DNA from: Marispirochaeta sp. | GTDB taxonomy: Bacteria > Spirochaetota > Spirochaetia > JC444 > Marispirochaetaceae | NCBI RefSeq assembly: GCF_963668165.1 | Contig: NZ_OY764209.1 | Coordinates: 682,001-746,000, forward strand | Direction: 5' to 3' | Length of the DNA: 64,000 nt | In this document: one piece after another, positions 1 to 9,440 of the stretch | Numbering within the stretch: the first letter of the stretch is position 1 | Layout: the number at the start of each line of letters is the position of its first letter | Position numbers and translations under genes: made by a program | The notes under the pieces: model-generated | Told to the model about the DNA's origin: nothing | Seen by the model: only the letters and a program-made list of their open reading frames with translations | Database searches by the model: none

Positions 1-2
1 TC

Positions 3-1580
3 GGTATGGAGTCCCTGCTGGAGAGCATTGCAGCCTGCGCCGCGAAGAAGGAGCCACGGCCCCAGGTGTACATGGAGGAACCCGGGTGCCTCGATCTCTA
101 CCGACAAATTCATTCCCTGATAAAAGACCGAATAAGCCGTCCCTACACCCCGGAATGGGCGGCAGTCAAGCTCATTGAAGGCGATCCCGAAGCTATTCGG
201 AAGGTAGAAGCGAGAGTTAAGGCTGAAGATATGGAACATATCAACAACCTGATAAACAGCCTGGTCGACGGCCCGCTGCAGATTGCCGGCGCCCGCTACT
301 CCTGGATTCAGAAGGCGGTATCCGCCGCCCTCGGCTCGGAAGAGATCCTTGCAGGAACACGAAAACGCTCAGGTTTCGACTGGGCGGCAATCCACCCGGT
401 ATGGGGAAAAGTTATCGCTCTGGGAATCATGACTCTCGCCTTCGCCGGGGCCCTCATGCTGGCCATGCCGATAATGGCGGGAGTCCAGAAGATAGTACCC
501 GCCATTCTGTCGGGAATCTCCGCCATCCTCGCTCCCGCGCCCCCCTGGATCACCTCCATGATAGCCGATGGAATCATACCCGGTCTGAGCATCGGGGTCA
601 TGATGCTGGCCTACATCTTCGGAGTCTACCTGGTTTTCGGAATTCTCGAAGATGTAGGCTATCTGGCACGTCTTGCCTATCTGTTCGACAGCTGGATGCA
701 CAGAATCGGTCTGCACGGAAAATCCTTTATGCCCCTGTTAATGAGCTTCGGCTGCAATATCGCCGGGGTCACCGGCTCCCGAACGGTGGATTCCTGGCAG
801 CAACGCATGACCACCCTGGTCATGGTATCCATTGTTCCCTGCATGGCCTTGTGGGGTGTGGTTGGTTTTATGGGTGCCATCTTCTTCGGCAGCGCCATGC
901 CGATCCTCGTTCTCTCCCTGCTGGGCGCCATGCTGCTACAGCTTGCCCTGACTTCCGCCCTGCTGCGGAATATCGTGGTGAAGGGCGAACAGACGGGTCT
1001 TATAATGGAGCTGCCACCCTACCACAGGCCCAACTGGAAGACAATCTGGAGCTATGTATGGGGACAGGTAAAGGGATTCAGCAAACGCGCGATAACCCTG
1101 ATTGCCCTTATCTCCCTGGCAGTATGGGCCCTCTCCTATCAGCCGGACGGCAATATGGAAAACAGTCTCCTGGCCGCCATCGGAAAATTCTTCGATCCGG
1201 TCTCCGGGTTGATGGGCATGGACTGGAAGCTCTTTATCGCCCTGGTAGCGGCAGTCGCCGCCAAAGAGGCATCCCTCTCCGTGCTTGCGGTCCTCTACGG
1301 CGCCGGTGAGGGCATAGTCTCCATCACCGGCCTGCTTCTGGCAGGTGGCGGGGCCGGACATGCGGCAATTGCGGGAAGTATAGCCGGGGCTATCTCGCCG
1401 GCCTCTGCCCTGGCTTTTATCTTTGCCTTCTTCTTTTCTATTCCCTGTATAGGGACGGTAGCCACCATCTACTCTGAAACCAAATCCCTGAAATGGACGG
1501 CCGGCTGCTCCCTCTACTATACCCTGACCTCCTTCATTGCAGGAGTTCTGGCCTATCATGTCGGCCTGTTAATTTTTTAA
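3..1580 (+). CDS. feoB: Ferrous iron transporter FeoB, membrane part (5' end outside window)
   Basis: This is the C-terminal part of FeoB, the inner-membrane Fe(II) importer. The reading frame is open to the left edge, so the N-terminal GTPase domain lies outside the window and the first visible Met (position 6) is not the true start. The visible 524 residues hold the linker and the paired Gate domains: hydrophobic segments from about residue 135 on, the first gate Cys in SFGCNIAG (about 248), AKEAS (about 418) and PCIGT (about 479). The ABC exporter gene starts 11 bp after the stop, so the two are probably co-transcribed. Family identity is secure from the Gate motifs and overall layout. Confidence 0.95.
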   Translation, partial: GMESLLESIAACAAKKEPRPQVYMEEPGCLDLYRQIHSLIKDRISRPYTPEWAAVKLIEGDPEAIRKVEARVKAEDMEHINNLINSLVDGPLQIAGARYSWIQKAVSAALGSEEILAGTRKRSGFDWAAIHPVWGKVIALGIMTLAFAGALMLAMPIMAGVQKIVPAILSGISAILAPAPPWITSMIADGIIPGLSIGVMMLAYIFGVYLVFGILEDVGYLARLAYLFDSWMHRIGLHGKSFMPLLMSFGCNIAGVTGSRTVDSWQQRMTTLVMVSIVPCMALWGVVGFMGAIFFGSAMPILVLSLLGAMLLQLALTSALLRNIVVKGEQTGLIMELPPYHRPNWKTIWSYVWGQVKGFSKRAITLIALISLAVWALSYQPDGNMENSLLAAIGKFFDPVSGLMGMDWKLFIALVAAVAAKEASLSVLAVLYGAGEGIVSITGLLLAGGGAGHAAIAGSIAGAISPASALAFIFAFFFSIPCIGTVATIYSETKSLKWTAGCSLYYTLTSFIAGVLAYHVGLLIF

Positions 1581-1591
1581 AGGAGTTCATA

Positions 1592-3418
1592 ATGTCAACA
1601 GATTCCAAAACAAAGCAGGAAGCAGCGAGCACCCGAAAACAGGGATTCTCCAGGCTGGTCCAGATAGCCGGTACAAAAAAATGGTGGCTCTTCGCCTCCA
1701 TGACCCTCGCGGTACTGGCAACTGCAGCCCAGTTTGTCCCCATGACGGCCGTCTACCTGATCATCAGGGAACTGGCCGCCAGAATCAATGACACAGGCAA
1801 CATCGATAAAGATCTCCTCTACCGCCTCGGCTTCATCAGCCTGGCGTCGGTGGGGGTCTACGGCGCACTGCTCTATTCCTCGCTGATGCTTTCCCATATT
1901 GCTGCATTTAATATCCTCTACGAGATACGGGTGCAGATCGCCCGCAAGCTGACCCGTCTCTCCATGGGCTTCTTTTCCGGTACCGCCAGCGGAGAAATCA
2001 AGAAGGTCATGTCCGAGGATGTGGAACGCATCGAGCTGTTTGTTGCCCACCATATCCCGGATATAACCAGTGCCATTGTCTTTCCCCTGGGAATTATTGT
2101 CTATCTTCTCAGCATGGATTGGCGCCTGGCTCTGGCGGCTCTGATTCCCCTGCCCCTCTCCGTGGGAATGATGGCAGCCATGATGGGAAGCGATAAATCA
2201 AAACAGTCCTATCGCGAATATCACAGCGCCCTGGAGAAACTCAACGCGGCTGTAGTGGAGTATGTCCGGGGAATGCCGGTAGTCAAGATTTTCGGCACCA
2301 GCCTGAACTCCTTCCGGCGGCTGAAGGAGTCCGTCACGGGCTACAGCAGATGGTCCAAAGCCATGACAAAAGACTACTCGAAAGCCTATCCGGCCTTTCT
2401 GACCATTGCCTCCTCATCCCTGATTTTTATCATCCCCGCAGCGACTGTGCTGCTGCAGCTGGCCGAGAACAGCGTCATTCTGGTTCCCCGGATACTCTTT
2501 TTTCTGATCATCGGCGGCGGATTCTTTTTCCCTCTGCTGAAACTGATGTTCATGACGGGGTTCCTGAATCAGATTACCATCGGCCTGGAACGCATTGACG
2601 GCATCCTCTACCGGGAAGAGCTTCAGGAACCGAAAAAAGAAGCATCCCCGCAAGACACTTCCCTGGAATTCGATTCAGTCTGCTTTGCCTACAACAGAAC
2701 TCCGGTTTTGAGCGGCGTATCATTCCGTGCGGAACCGGGGACGGTTACTGCGCTGGTCGGACCTTCGGGAGCAGGGAAAACCACTGCAGGACTCCTTGCC
2801 GCACGCTTCTGGGATATTGACTCAGGGGCAATCCGGCTGGGGGGAGTAGACATACGCAACATGAATACATCGAGTCTCATGGACAAGGTTTCTTTTGTTT
2901 TTCAGGACAACTTTCTCTTTTTCGATACCATCGAAGAGAATATCCGCATGGGTAACAGCACGGCCCCCATGGAATCGGTAATAGAAGCCGCCAAAGCTGC
3001 ATGCTGCCATGAGTTCATAGAATCTCTGCCCAAAGGCTACAAAACCCTGGTTGGTGAGGGGGGCACCTACCTTTCAGGCGGAGAACAGCAGCGCGTCTCC
3101 ATCGCCAGGGCAATCCTGAAAGATTCACCGGTAGTCATCCTGGATGAGGCCACGGCCTATGCGGACCCGGAAAACGAAGGGAAGATCATTCAGGGGATCT
3201 CCCGGCTGATCCGCAACAAAACCGTTCTTGTCATCGCCCACCGGCTCTCAACCATAACCACAGCCGACCAGATACTGGTTATCGATAACGGCTGCGTAGT
3301 TCAGGCTGGAAACCATTATGAACTTGCCGCAGAACCCGGTCTTTATAAACACATGTGGGAAACCTACTCCCGGGCCAGGGAGTGGAAGATTGCCCCGAAA
3401 TCAGGAGTTGAAGCATGA
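1592..3418 (+). CDS. ABC exporter half-transporter, first subunit
   Basis: A 608-residue fused membrane/ATPase half-transporter. Six hydrophobic segments fill about residues 20-330. The nucleotide-binding domain has Walker A GPSGAGKT (about 390), signature LSGGEQQ (about 494), Walker B VVILDEATA (about 514) and H-loop AHRLST (about 549). The ATG at 1592 is chosen because AAGGAG precedes it at 1579-1584; an in-frame start at 1493 would lie inside feoB. Its stop overlaps the next gene by 4 bp (ATGA), typical of a heterodimeric exporter pair. The overall organisation resembles siderophore-linked pairs such as YbtP/YbtQ, and the feoB neighbourhood points to an iron-related cargo, but the substrate cannot be read from sequence. 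Confidence 0.9.
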   Translation: MSTDSKTKQEAASTRKQGFSRLVQIAGTKKWWLFASMTLAVLATAAQFVPMTAVYLIIRELAARINDTGNIDKDLLYRLGFISLASVGVYGALLYSSLMLSHIAAFNILYEIRVQIARKLTRLSMGFFSGTASGEIKKVMSEDVERIELFVAHHIPDITSAIVFPLGIIVYLLSMDWRLALAALIPLPLSVGMMAAMMGSDKSKQSYREYHSALEKLNAAVVEYVRGMPVVKIFGTSLNSFRRLKESVTGYSRWSKAMTKDYSKAYPAFLTIASSSLIFIIPAATVLLQLAENSVILVPRILFFLIIGGGFFFPLLKLMFMTGFLNQITIGLERIDGILYREELQEPKKEASPQDTSLEFDSVCFAYNRTPVLSGVSFRAEPGTVTALVGPSGAGKTTAGLLAARFWDIDSGAIRLGGVDIRNMNTSSLMDKVSFVFQDNFLFFDTIEENIRMGNSTAPMESVIEAAKAACCHEFIESLPKGYKTLVGEGGTYLSGGEQQRVSIARAILKDSPVVILDEATAYADPENEGKIIQGISRLIRNKTVLVIAHRLSTITTADQILVIDNGCVVQAGNHYELAAEPGLYKHMWETYSRAREWKIAPKSGVEA

Positions 3419-5202
3419 ACATACGATCAATAATGAAAGCCGTAACCTTCGGTAACACTCGCCGTCTGCGTCCCATGATCCTCTGGACAATGCTGGAATA
3501 TTTCTTCCGTGGAGCCCCCTACGGGATTCTCCTGGCGGTAGTCTGGGAACTTTTTTCTTTCCTGCAGCACCCGGAGAATGGACTCCCCGCCGGACACCTT
3601 GCGCTTCTATCAGGAGGATTACTGGTTTCACTGATCATACTGTATATAGTCAGCAGGAAAAGCTATATGGCAGTCTATTATGAAACCTACGATCTCTGCG
3701 AAGAAGGACGTCTGACCATAGGAGACCACCTCAGGAAGCTTTCCATGGGCTTCTTCAATGCCAGGGATCCCGGGAACATCGGCTCCTATTTAATAAACGA
3801 CTATGCAAATGTGGAGTTCGCCTTCAGTCATCTGGTACCCCAGATCTTCGGAGCCCTGGCGATGCCCCTCTTTCTACTGGCTGTTCTTGCAACCCAGCAC
3901 TGGCAGCTGGCTCTGACAGCCGCTCTGGTAATACCCGCGGCAGTGCCCTTTACCTGGTTATCCAGCTTCTGTATCAGCATCCTTGGGAAAAAACAGCAGA
4001 ACACCAAAATGAAGGCCTCCTCCCGCATGCTTGAGTACCTGCAGGGCATGAGGCTTATCAAAGCCTTTAATTTGTCCGGCGAAAAATTCGACCGTCTGGA
4101 AAAGGCTTTCCGCCAACTAAAACGCGACTGCATCCGGCTGGAAGCCGCCGGCGGTCCGACCATCCTGCTTTCAAGCTTTGTCCTCCACAGCGGGCTTACC
4201 CTGATTATCCTTTTCGGATTGACCTTCCTCTTCGCTGGCAGCCTGCCGCTCCCGGTCTACATCATGTTTCTGATTCTCGGAACCAGGGTTTATGAACCCC
4301 TGATTCAGGCGCTGATCTTTATGGGCGAGCTGAATTATTATCAGATAGGCGTCGACCGTCTGGAAGACCTGCGAAAAACACCGATTCTGACCGGCAGCAA
4401 TCCGAAGATAACACCCACTGATTATGGTATAGGATTCGACAATGTAGGGTTCCGTTATCACAAGACGGATGTACTTAAAGATATCTCTATTCAGATTCCT
4501 GAACGAAGCATGACCGCCTTTGTGGGCCCCTCTGGTTCCGGAAAGACTACCATGACCCGCCTTATCGCCCGCTTCTGGGATGTTAACGAGGGATCAATAA
4601 CTCTGGGGGGTCGGGACATTCGGGAGTATGATCCCGAGAAACTCCTTGCCGCCGTCTCCATGGTCTTTCAGGATGTCTATCTTTTCAATGATACCGTGCT
4701 GAATAACATCTGCATCGGCAAACCGGAAGCCTCCATGGAGATGGTCGAGAAAGCAGCAAGAACAGCCCGTTGTCATGAATTCATCTCCGCCCTGCCGGAA
4801 GGCTACGAGACCATGGTCGGCGAAGGAGGCTGCACCCTTTCCGGCGGAGAAAAGCAGCGTATTTCCATTGCAAGGGCAATCCTGAAAGACGCACCGATCG
4901 TCCTTTTAGATGAGGCCACCGCCTCACTGGACCCGGAGAACGAGCTCTACATTCAGGAGGCCATCGACGGGTTAATCAGGGAAAAAACAGTAGTAATCAT
5001 TGCCCACAGGCTGAATACCATCGTCCATGCAGACAATGTAGTTGTTTTCAACGAAGGACGTATTGTCCAGCAGGGGACGCACAATGAGCTGATGAACGCC
5101 GACGGTCTCTATCGGCAGATGTGGGAGGAGCAGCAGCAGACACGCAACTGGAAAATAATAGAGCACACAACACAAGAAACAGTCATAGAAACCCTGCAAT
5201 GA
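3415..5202 (+). CDS. ABC exporter half-transporter, second subunit
   Basis: A 595-residue half-transporter, partner of the preceding gene and translationally coupled to it through the ATGA overlap. The membrane domain covers about residues 15-320. The ATPase domain has Walker A GPSGSGKT (about 370), signature LSGGEKQ (about 474), Walker B IVLLDEATA (about 495) and H-loop AHRLNT (about 530). Both subunits keep the Walker B glutamate (DEAT), so neither ATP site looks degenerate, unlike many asymmetric heterodimers. It probably moves a metal-chelate or siderophore-like molecule, judged only from the feoB context. Confidence 0.9.
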   Translation: MNIRSIMKAVTFGNTRRLRPMILWTMLEYFFRGAPYGILLAVVWELFSFLQHPENGLPAGHLALLSGGLLVSLIILYIVSRKSYMAVYYETYDLCEEGRLTIGDHLRKLSMGFFNARDPGNIGSYLINDYANVEFAFSHLVPQIFGALAMPLFLLAVLATQHWQLALTAALVIPAAVPFTWLSSFCISILGKKQQNTKMKASSRMLEYLQGMRLIKAFNLSGEKFDRLEKAFRQLKRDCIRLEAAGGPTILLSSFVLHSGLTLIILFGLTFLFAGSLPLPVYIMFLILGTRVYEPLIQALIFMGELNYYQIGVDRLEDLRKTPILTGSNPKITPTDYGIGFDNVGFRYHKTDVLKDISIQIPERSMTAFVGPSGSGKTTMTRLIARFWDVNEGSITLGGRDIREYDPEKLLAAVSMVFQDVYLFNDTVLNNICIGKPEASMEMVEKAARTARCHEFISALPEGYETMVGEGGCTLSGGEKQRISIARAILKDAPIVLLDEATASLDPENELYIQEAIDGLIREKTVVIIAHRLNTIVHADNVVVFNEGRIVQQGTHNELMNADGLYRQMWEEQQQTRNWKIIEHTTQETVIETLQ

Positions 5203-5263
5203 CTACAACGCGGCCTCCAGAAGAGAAAGCCTTTACCTTTGTGTGCTTAAGGAGAAACTGGAA

Positions 5264-6628
5264 ATGAACAAAGAGAGAGAAGAACTTTTACACCAGGATA
5301 TGGGAAAACTATTCCTGAAGATGGCTGTTCCCGGAATGATCGGAATGCTTGTTATAGGGCTCTACAATCTCGTGGACAGTATTTTTGTGGGACAGTTCGT
5401 CAGTCCTGCAGCAGTATCGGCTGTGACAATGGGATATGCCGTCGTACTTGTTAATCAGGCCATCTTAAGTTTGTTCGCCACCGGGGCCATGTCGATATTT
5501 TCACGATCTATGGGAGCGAATGATCAAAAAACCATGGATGCGCTCCTGGGTAATGTATTCTGGCCCGTTGCAGTACTTTCCCTTTTGCTTACCGTGGGAG
5601 TCCGTATCTGCTCCAGACAGATACTTACCGGATTAGGTGCAGAAGGAGAAATTCTGACCTTGGGAATAAAGTATCTGGAAACGCTTTCTCTTGGTTTTGT
5701 TTTTGGAGGACTGGGCCCTGCGCTGAACTTCCTCATCAGGGGTGAAGGACAAATGCAAACCGCAATGAAGATTGTGGCCCTGGGAACCATAGCAAACGTT
5801 GTTTTTGATCCCATATTCATCAAAGTCCTGGGGATGGGAGTAGAAGGTGCTGCAATTGCAACCATTCTCGGACAGGCCCTTATCGTGATTGGAAATTTTG
5901 TGCACTTCAGATCCCGAAAAAGTGTAATAACACTGAACAAAAAAAGTTTTCGAATTACCTGGAATCTTTTTCCGGAGATCCTCAAAATTGGATTCTCAGG
6001 AATGGTTATGGCGATAGCGGTAGCAGTTCAGCTTTCCATCCTGTTGTCACTAAGCTCAACCTATAGCTCGGCGAGTAACATAGTTATGAGTGTCTCCTTT
6101 CGCGTAATGAGCTTCTTTTATATACCTGTTTTCGGCATTTCCTACGGACTTCAGCCGGTTCTGGGAGCAAATTACGGAGCAGGAATGTATAAGCGCGTCA
6201 GAGAATCTTTCTGGTATTTTGGACGAATAGCCATCATCATTACCGCCTGCCTCTGGCTGTTTTTTCAGGTTTTTGCGTCCTTTATCCTTTCTTGGTTTAT
6301 AACGGACCAGGTAATTGTTGATGAAGGAGTTCACTGGTTCCGTATATTCCTGTCAAGTTTTATCCTGTACGGATTCATTGCTGTCTGCATAATGCTTTTC
6401 ATGGCCCTGGGGAAGGCAGGAAAAGGAGCCTTTATAACTCTGGGACGACAGATTCTATTTTTCATTCCCATGGCTTTTATTCTACCCGGGATTTTAGGAG
6501 AATTCGGGGTATGGCTGGCATATCCCCTGGGCGACCTGATGATTGTAATACTGGGAATATTCCTGGTAGCCGGAGAACTGCAAAGTCTGAAACGGCTTCT
6601 GCCAGTTGAATCAACATTAGCGAAATGA
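5264..6628 (+). CDS. MATE family efflux protein
   Basis: A 454-residue polytopic membrane protein with two repeated six-helix MatE halves (about 12-230 and 235-445), expected to be a Na+ or H+ antiporter. The start at 5264 is chosen because AAGGAG (5249-5254) precedes this ATG; a GTG at 5243 would overlap that ribosome site. It follows the ABC pair after 61 bp and precedes a small membrane protein by 14 bp, so it reads as part of the same unit. MATE proteins export organic cations, drugs or, in some lineages, siderophores; the iron context favours a chelator or small metabolite, but this is inference. The family call is firm from the paired-repeat hydrophobicity pattern and length. Confidence 0.85.
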   Translation: MNKEREELLHQDMGKLFLKMAVPGMIGMLVIGLYNLVDSIFVGQFVSPAAVSAVTMGYAVVLVNQAILSLFATGAMSIFSRSMGANDQKTMDALLGNVFWPVAVLSLLLTVGVRICSRQILTGLGAEGEILTLGIKYLETLSLGFVFGGLGPALNFLIRGEGQMQTAMKIVALGTIANVVFDPIFIKVLGMGVEGAAIATILGQALIVIGNFVHFRSRKSVITLNKKSFRITWNLFPEILKIGFSGMVMAIAVAVQLSILLSLSSTYSSASNIVMSVSFRVMSFFYIPVFGISYGLQPVLGANYGAGMYKRVRESFWYFGRIAIIITACLWLFFQVFASFILSWFITDQVIVDEGVHWFRIFLSSFILYGFIAVCIMLFMALGKAGKGAFITLGRQILFFIPMAFILPGILGEFGVWLAYPLGDLMIVILGIFLVAGELQSLKRLLPVESTLAK

Positions 6629-6642
6629 AGTGAGGGAAAAGA

Positions 6643-7002
6643 ATGACAAAGGAGTTATTAATCTCCGCGATTGTGTTTGGATTGTTCGTAGTTTGCCCCA
6701 GAATGGCCGGAATGACTCATATCCTGAAAAATCATACATCAGCACCGTTGGTCATAACCGTACTCCTGGGAATTGCTTTTTCAGTTCCCTTGTTGTTACT
6801 GATGATTTTCGTTTTCTCGAAATTCGGAGTATGGGGGGCTCTGGGAATATGTGTCCTTACGGATCTTGGAGCAGCATTTTTAATGAAAGAAATCAGTATA
6901 ACAGCCGGACTCGAGACTTTTATTATCGCTGTATTTGTAATTATCGGGGTAAAGATTGCTCCTGTTATAACCGGCATTGCCGCCGGGTTATTTAAGGGGT
7001 AA
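6643..7002 (+). CDS. Small membrane protein, unknown function
   Basis: A 119-residue, highly hydrophobic protein with about four predicted membrane segments (about 3-20, 33-58, 62-80 and 90-115) and no recognisable domain. AGGGAAAAGA precedes the ATG. It lies 14 bp after the MATE gene and 40 bp before sufC, so it is probably co-transcribed in the iron/Fe-S cluster. It has no Cys-rich or His-rich metal motif. I do not recognise the family; a role as accessory subunit of the MATE exporter is only a guess from position. Confidence 0.65.
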   Translation: MTKELLISAIVFGLFVVCPRMAGMTHILKNHTSAPLVITVLLGIAFSVPLLLLMIFVFSKFGVWGALGICVLTDLGAAFLMKEISITAGLETFIIAVFVIIGVKIAPVITGIAAGLFKG

Positions 7003-7042
7003 TCCCAAAAAAAGACTAAATTAATGTACAGGATTGGCAGAA

Positions 7043-7783
7043 ATGATCAGAATCAATAATCTGAACGTTGAGGTCGGGGGTAAAGCAATTCTTAAAAACC
7101 TTGATCTCCACATCCCGGAGGGAGAATTACATGTTCTTATGGGACCCAACGGAAGTGGAAAGACATCTCTACTGATGACGATAGTCGGGTATCCCCAATA
7201 TAAAATTGTCCGCGGCACAATCTCTATGCAGGAACATGATCTTTTACAGCTTGATATGACGCAAAGAGCACGTTTAGGAATCGGCATGGCGGAACAAAGG
7301 CCTCCCTCCATAAACGGGGTTACGCTCAAAATGCTGCTTGATTATCTGTTGAACGAATATCCTGAAAGAAGAGACGAAATCGCCGGCCTGATGAAAAAAA
7401 CCGGTATGAAGTCATTTCTGAAACGCAATATAAATGAAGGATTATCCGGCGGAGAAATAAAAAGATCGGAGATTCTCCTCCTGATCAGCATGCGACCTCT
7501 TTTCGCAATGCTCGACGAACCTGACTCCGGGGTCGATGTAGATTCCCTGGAGCTTCTTGCATCAATGGTCACTACATTGTTTTCACCGGAATGTGACTTC
7601 CCGGCAAAGCGCCGGACAGGGTTGATGATCACCCATTCAGACCGGCTACTGGAGAAAATCCATGCGGACAAGATCCACATAATGCTTGACGGCGAGATTA
7701 TCTGTTCAGGCAACCCTGAGATAATAATGAGCAGGATAGCTGAGTCAGGATTTGAGTCCTGCAGGAGATGCAGAAGAAAATGA
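7043..7783 (+). CDS. sufC: SufC-type Fe-S assembly ATPase
   Basis: A 246-residue soluble ABC-class ATPase that powers Fe-S cluster assembly on its SufB partner. It has Walker A GPNGSGKT (34-41), signature LSGGEIKRSEIL and Walker B AMLDEPDSGVD. The signature followed by a KRSE-type stretch and the DSGVD after Walker B are typical of SufC and unlike importer ATPases. The ATG at 7043 follows AGGA with a 9-nt spacer; a TTG at 7034 is possible but weaker. The next gene overlaps by ATGA at 7780-7783. No sufD, sufS or sufU is visible nearby. Confidence 0.9.
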   Translation: MIRINNLNVEVGGKAILKNLDLHIPEGELHVLMGPNGSGKTSLLMTIVGYPQYKIVRGTISMQEHDLLQLDMTQRARLGIGMAEQRPPSINGVTLKMLLDYLLNEYPERRDEIAGLMKKTGMKSFLKRNINEGLSGGEIKRSEILLLISMRPLFAMLDEPDSGVDVDSLELLASMVTTLFSPECDFPAKRRTGLMITHSDRLLEKIHADKIHIMLDGEIICSGNPEIIMSRIAESGFESCRRCRRK

Positions 7784-8922
7784 AACATGAAACAAATACA
7801 GGAATAATACGAATTGGCAGCCTTTCAGGTCTTGACCCGGACGACAAGGCTGTATTATCCGAAGTTGCAGTAAGCAGCGAAGAGGAAACACGGTCAGGGA
7901 CATTTGTTCTGAAGAATTCCTCACTGCTCTGTTCCCGTTCCAACCAGAACGGAATAGAAATTCTGCCTATTGCCAATGCCCTCAGACAATATCAATGGCT
8001 CAGGGAGAAGTATTACTGGAGCCTTATCTCCGCAGAAGAAAGCCCTCTGAGCCGGGAGGAAGCATTGACAAAAGAACCGCTCGGTTTTTTCCTGAGGGTA
8101 AAAAAAGGTCAAAAAGGCAGGCTTCCCTGCCAGGCGGCCCTGTACATGACCGGCGCCCTCGGCAGGCAGGTTCTTCATAACGTAATAATACTCGAAGAAG
8201 GATCTGAGCTTGAGTTTATTACAGGGTGTATTTCAACCCAGCGGGATTTTCCGGGAGAACACCTGGCCATAAGCGAAATCTATATCGGAAAAAACGCACA
8301 ACTGACTAACACAATGGTTCACAGCTGGAGCAGCAGTGTCAGGGTAGTTCCTTATTCCGTTACTGCTGTTGATGCAGGCGGAACCTACGTGAATAATTAC
8401 ATTTCGCTACGCCCGGCGGGAATAATGGACTCAAATCCGGTGACCTTTCTGAACGGCGCGGGAGCCTCTGCGAAATACTTCAGTGTAATCCTCGGTTCGG
8501 AAGACTCAATGATAAGCCTCGGGGGAGACGTATACCTCAATGCAGAGGGAACCAGTGCGGAACTTGCTCACCGTGCGGTATGTACAGGCGGGAAAATCAT
8601 ACAAAAGGGGCTGTTGATAGGCAAAGCAGAATGCCACGCCCATGTAGACTGTTCAGGAATGCTGATAACACCGGGAAAGGAAGGTTTTATCGAATCCATC
8701 CCCGGCCTGAGATCTCATCATGAAGACGCCCGCATGAGCCATGAAGCCAGTATTGGAAAGATTGCCCCCCGGCAGGTTCAATACCTTATGGCTCATGGCC
8801 TGGAAGAGCGGGAAGCCATTTCCATGATCGTCAGAGGTTTTCTCGATGCCGATATCAGCGGCCTGGGGCCTGAGCTGGATAGAAGGATTTCCGACATAGC
8901 GGAACTCGCTGGTCACGAATAA
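7780..8922 (+). CDS. sufB: SufB/SufD-family Fe-S scaffold protein
   Basis: A 380-residue SufB/D-family protein. The family signature is the right-handed beta-helix core followed by MSHEASIGKI near the C-terminus, equivalent to the (T/S)HEA(T/S)(V/I)G(R/K)(I/L) motif of SufB and SufD, then a helical tail that docks SufC. The ATG at 7780 is preferred because it makes the ATGA overlap with sufC and has AGGAG 12 nt upstream; an ATG at 7768 would abut that site. Only one B/D-type gene is present, so this fits the minimal SufBC-only arrangement of many anaerobes rather than the SufBCD complex. Whether it is called SufB or an SMS-type SmsB is a naming choice. Confidence 0.85.
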   Translation: MKHETNTGIIRIGSLSGLDPDDKAVLSEVAVSSEEETRSGTFVLKNSSLLCSRSNQNGIEILPIANALRQYQWLREKYYWSLISAEESPLSREEALTKEPLGFFLRVKKGQKGRLPCQAALYMTGALGRQVLHNVIILEEGSELEFITGCISTQRDFPGEHLAISEIYIGKNAQLTNTMVHSWSSSVRVVPYSVTAVDAGGTYVNNYISLRPAGIMDSNPVTFLNGAGASAKYFSVILGSEDSMISLGGDVYLNAEGTSAELAHRAVCTGGKIIQKGLLIGKAECHAHVDCSGMLITPGKEGFIESIPGLRSHHEDARMSHEASIGKIAPRQVQYLMAHGLEEREAISMIVRGFLDADISGLGPELDRRISDIAELAGHE

Positions 8923-8976
8923 GGAATCCCTCCGAGAGGATAGACAATGTGGGAAAGAGTGAAACAACCCCTATGT

Positions 8977-9339
8977 TCATTTCGGTTCCGCGGTCTTTAT
9001 CCGCAGGAAAGCAAACGCCTTTATCAAGAGAAGCAGAATCAGGAATATCCTCAAATGAAGGGAAGAGCTCATGATTATGACAGGTGTAATCATCGCAAAG
9101 GCCAGCGAAAAAGAGACTATCTTTTCCTTTTTTGTCAGGCCTTCTCCACGCCGTATACGCTCAATCCTGTGGCCCCAAAAGGGATGCGAAACAAGCCAGC
9201 TGTACAGGCTCCGTGAACCCCGGAGATAACAGAACGAGGCAATCAGAAGGAATGGAGTCGTGGGGAGTAACGGAAGAACAACACCAACCATTCCGATAAT
9301 CAGAAAGAGAGTCCCAACTGCAGCAAACACTATCTTCAC
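8977..9339 (-). CDS. DUF454 (YbaN-like) inner membrane protein
   Basis: A 120-residue membrane protein of the DUF454/YbaN family, of unknown function. The family pattern is clear: an N-terminal membrane helix with GVVLPLLPTTPFLL, then FCYLRGSRSLYSWLVSHPFWG, and two closely spaced C-terminal membrane helices (about 75-112). It converges on sufB and diverges from rpsD, so its promoter lies in the same 100-bp gap as the palindrome at 9394-9413. DUF454 genes often occur near haem or iron genes in other bacteria, which agrees with this neighbourhood, but no activity can be assigned. Confidence 0.85.
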   Translation of the reverse strand: MKIVFAAVGTLFLIIGMVGVVLPLLPTTPFLLIASFCYLRGSRSLYSWLVSHPFWGHRIERIRRGEGLTKKEKIVSFSLAFAMITPVIIMSSSLHLRIFLILLLLIKAFAFLRIKTAEPK

Positions 9340-9393
9340 AGAATGCTTCCTCCTGCAGACGAGGACATTCTATAGACATTCTTTTACCATTTC

Positions 9394-9413
9394 AATATAG
9401 TCATGGCTATATT
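9394..9413. promoter_or_regulatory. Operator-like palindrome between DUF454 and rpsD
   Basis: AATATAGTCATGGCTATATT is a near-perfect 20-bp inverted repeat with one mismatched symmetric pair. It sits in the divergent DUF454/rpsD promoter gap, 28 bp before the rpsD start. An 18-bp core (TATAGTCATGGCTATATT) recurs with 16/18 identity at 10553-10570 upstream of the DUF2325 gene, so it is likely a shared binding site. The regulator is unknown; I could not match it to a Fur, Zur, DtxR or IscR consensus. Confidence 0.55.
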
Positions 9414-9440
9414 TTTTCTACAATACTATATGGAGGGTTT

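Noticed and set aside
401..1309. Long open frame (302 codons) overlapping feoB in another frame
   Set aside because: Its product is Arg/His-rich without any domain, as expected of a shadow frame in GC-rich sequence; feoB is clearly the gene.
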